A DNA stretch of 64,000 nucleotides from G965226155 sp965226155 (lineage in GTDB: Bacteria > Pseudomonadota > Gammaproteobacteria > Eutrophobiales > Eutrophobiaceae), in assembly GCA_965226155.1 (NCBI GenBank), contig OZ245331.1, positions 2,356,001 to 2,420,000 on the forward strand, in the 5' to 3' direction. The position numbers were made by a program, and so were the translations under genes. Positions within the stretch are counted from its first letter, which is position 1; each line of letters opens with the position of its first letter. This document shows, piece after piece, positions 63,491 to 64,000 of the stretch. The notes beneath the pieces were generated by a model. The model saw only the letters and a program-made list of their open reading frames with translations. It had not been told where the DNA came from and searched no databases.

Positions 63491-64000
63491 TTGACCACAA
63501 CTACATCTGCAAATGTTCGTGAATTCATCGATGAACAAAAGGTTAGTCGTTATCAAATACTGGTGGTATCACTTTGTGCCATCATTGTTATGGCGGACGG
63601 ATTTGATGCACAGGTGTTAGGTTATATTGCACCTAGCCTTAATGCAGACTGGAATTTGCAGCATGGCGCATTAGGGCCAGCATTTGGAATTGGTCTTTTT
63701 GGTATGTTGCTAGGATCTTTAATCATTGGGCCAGTGGCGGACCGTATTGGCCGTAGAAAAGTGATGATTTCTGCCACGTTGTTTTTTGGACTTTGCACTT
63801 TGGCAACGGTCACTGCTGATTCGCTATTAAGCTTGTCTGTATGGCGTTTTTTAACAGGGCTAGGGCTAGGTGCTACCATGCCAAACGCAATAGCACTCAC
63901 CAGCGAATATAGTCCCCGCCGAAGGAAAGCGACTATGGTGATGTTAATGTTTTTAGGATTTGGGATAGGGTCTGCTATTTGTGGTGCGGTTGCTGCAAAA
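63491..64000 (+). CDS. MFS transporter, AAHS (aromatic acid:H+ symporter) type, 3' end outside window
   Basis: Open from TTG 63491 to the window edge (170 codons). An AGGAG site lies 5 nt before the TTG. The sequence shows the first helices of an MFS protein, with MADGFDAQVLGYIAPSL (AAHS D-G-F-D signature), GPVADRIGRRKV between helices 2 and 3, and RFLTGLGLGATMPNAIAL. PcaK/BenK-type carriers take up benzoate-like acids. Substrate cannot be told from this half. Confidence 0.88.
   Translation, partial: MTTTTSANVREFIDEQKVSRYQILVVSLCAIIVMADGFDAQVLGYIAPSLNADWNLQHGALGPAFGIGLFGMLLGSLIIGPVADRIGRRKVMISATLFFGLCTLATVTADSLLSLSVWRFLTGLGLGATMPNAIALTSEYSPRRRKATMVMLMFLGFGIGSAICGAVAAK

Overview
The window looks like chromosome of an AT-leaning gammaproteobacterium, probably marine or otherwise aquatic. 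Evidence: the order ileS-lspA-ispH followed by a convergent type IV minor-pilin operon is the Pseudomonas-type arrangement (here without fkpB), and lpxH, ampD-ampE, TonB receptors and AlsT/AAHS-type transporters all fit a Gram-negative. No 16S rRNA gene is present, so the genus cannot be named.

Layout. 1-3.7 kb: ileS (enters from the left), lspA, ispH. 3.8-15.2 kb: a decaying type IV pilus region with minor pilins pilE, fimT, pilV, pilW (frameshifted), pilX and pilY1 (three frameshifts, 3' end lost against a broken IS30 element); then tRNA-Thr and the wreck of a TMTC/pilin-glycosyltransferase-like membrane protein split by two IS30 copies. 15.3-24.4 kb: two paralogous unknown proteins, a Sel1/SPOR protein broken by a 4-bp duplication, the divergent C1 pair mtdA/fchA, nadC, an alanine/glycine symporter, a membrane aspartic protease, and egtB-egtC. 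24.5-28.0 kb: a complete 3.5-kb IS1-family transposon with perfect 22-bp terminal inverted repeats and a perfect 9-bp target duplication. It carries cargo: a two-gene unit ending in an XRE-ImmA/IrrE metallopeptidase, a small basic KGG-type protein and a lipoprotein. This is the most interesting object in the window. 28.0-32.9 kb: ordinary core genes (ampD, ampE, lpxH, ppiB, cysS) and a Pro-Arg-His-Lys tRNA cluster. 32.9-44 kb: accessory genes, many broken (sulfotransferase, msrA, an IS30-split sensor gene, GIY-YIG, a frameshifted metallo-beta-lactamase-fold gene, a TonB receptor, then a truncated DNA methyltransferase and a truncated alkylsulfatase joined through an IS3 element). 44-64 kb: a block with five paralogous exported TolB-like/TPR proteins, each transcribed divergently from an unrelated neighbour, plus a second copy of the TonB receptor, an IS30-split rutE, two twin-arginine aldo/keto reductases, a cold-shock gene, a CmoA-like/ICMT-like methyltransferase pair, a DUF6152-like protein, an exported metallohydrolase and an AAHS-type transporter leaving on the right.

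How it fits together. The informational and envelope genes are intact, while surface and catabolic genes carry many indels (often in short homopolymers) and IS insertions. Five copies of one IS30 element, each at a different stage of decay, are the main disruptor. The pattern suggests recent relaxation of selection on pili, glycosylation and some catabolic functions. Because several breaks are single-base changes in A/T runs, read-level confirmation is needed before calling every one a true pseudogene.
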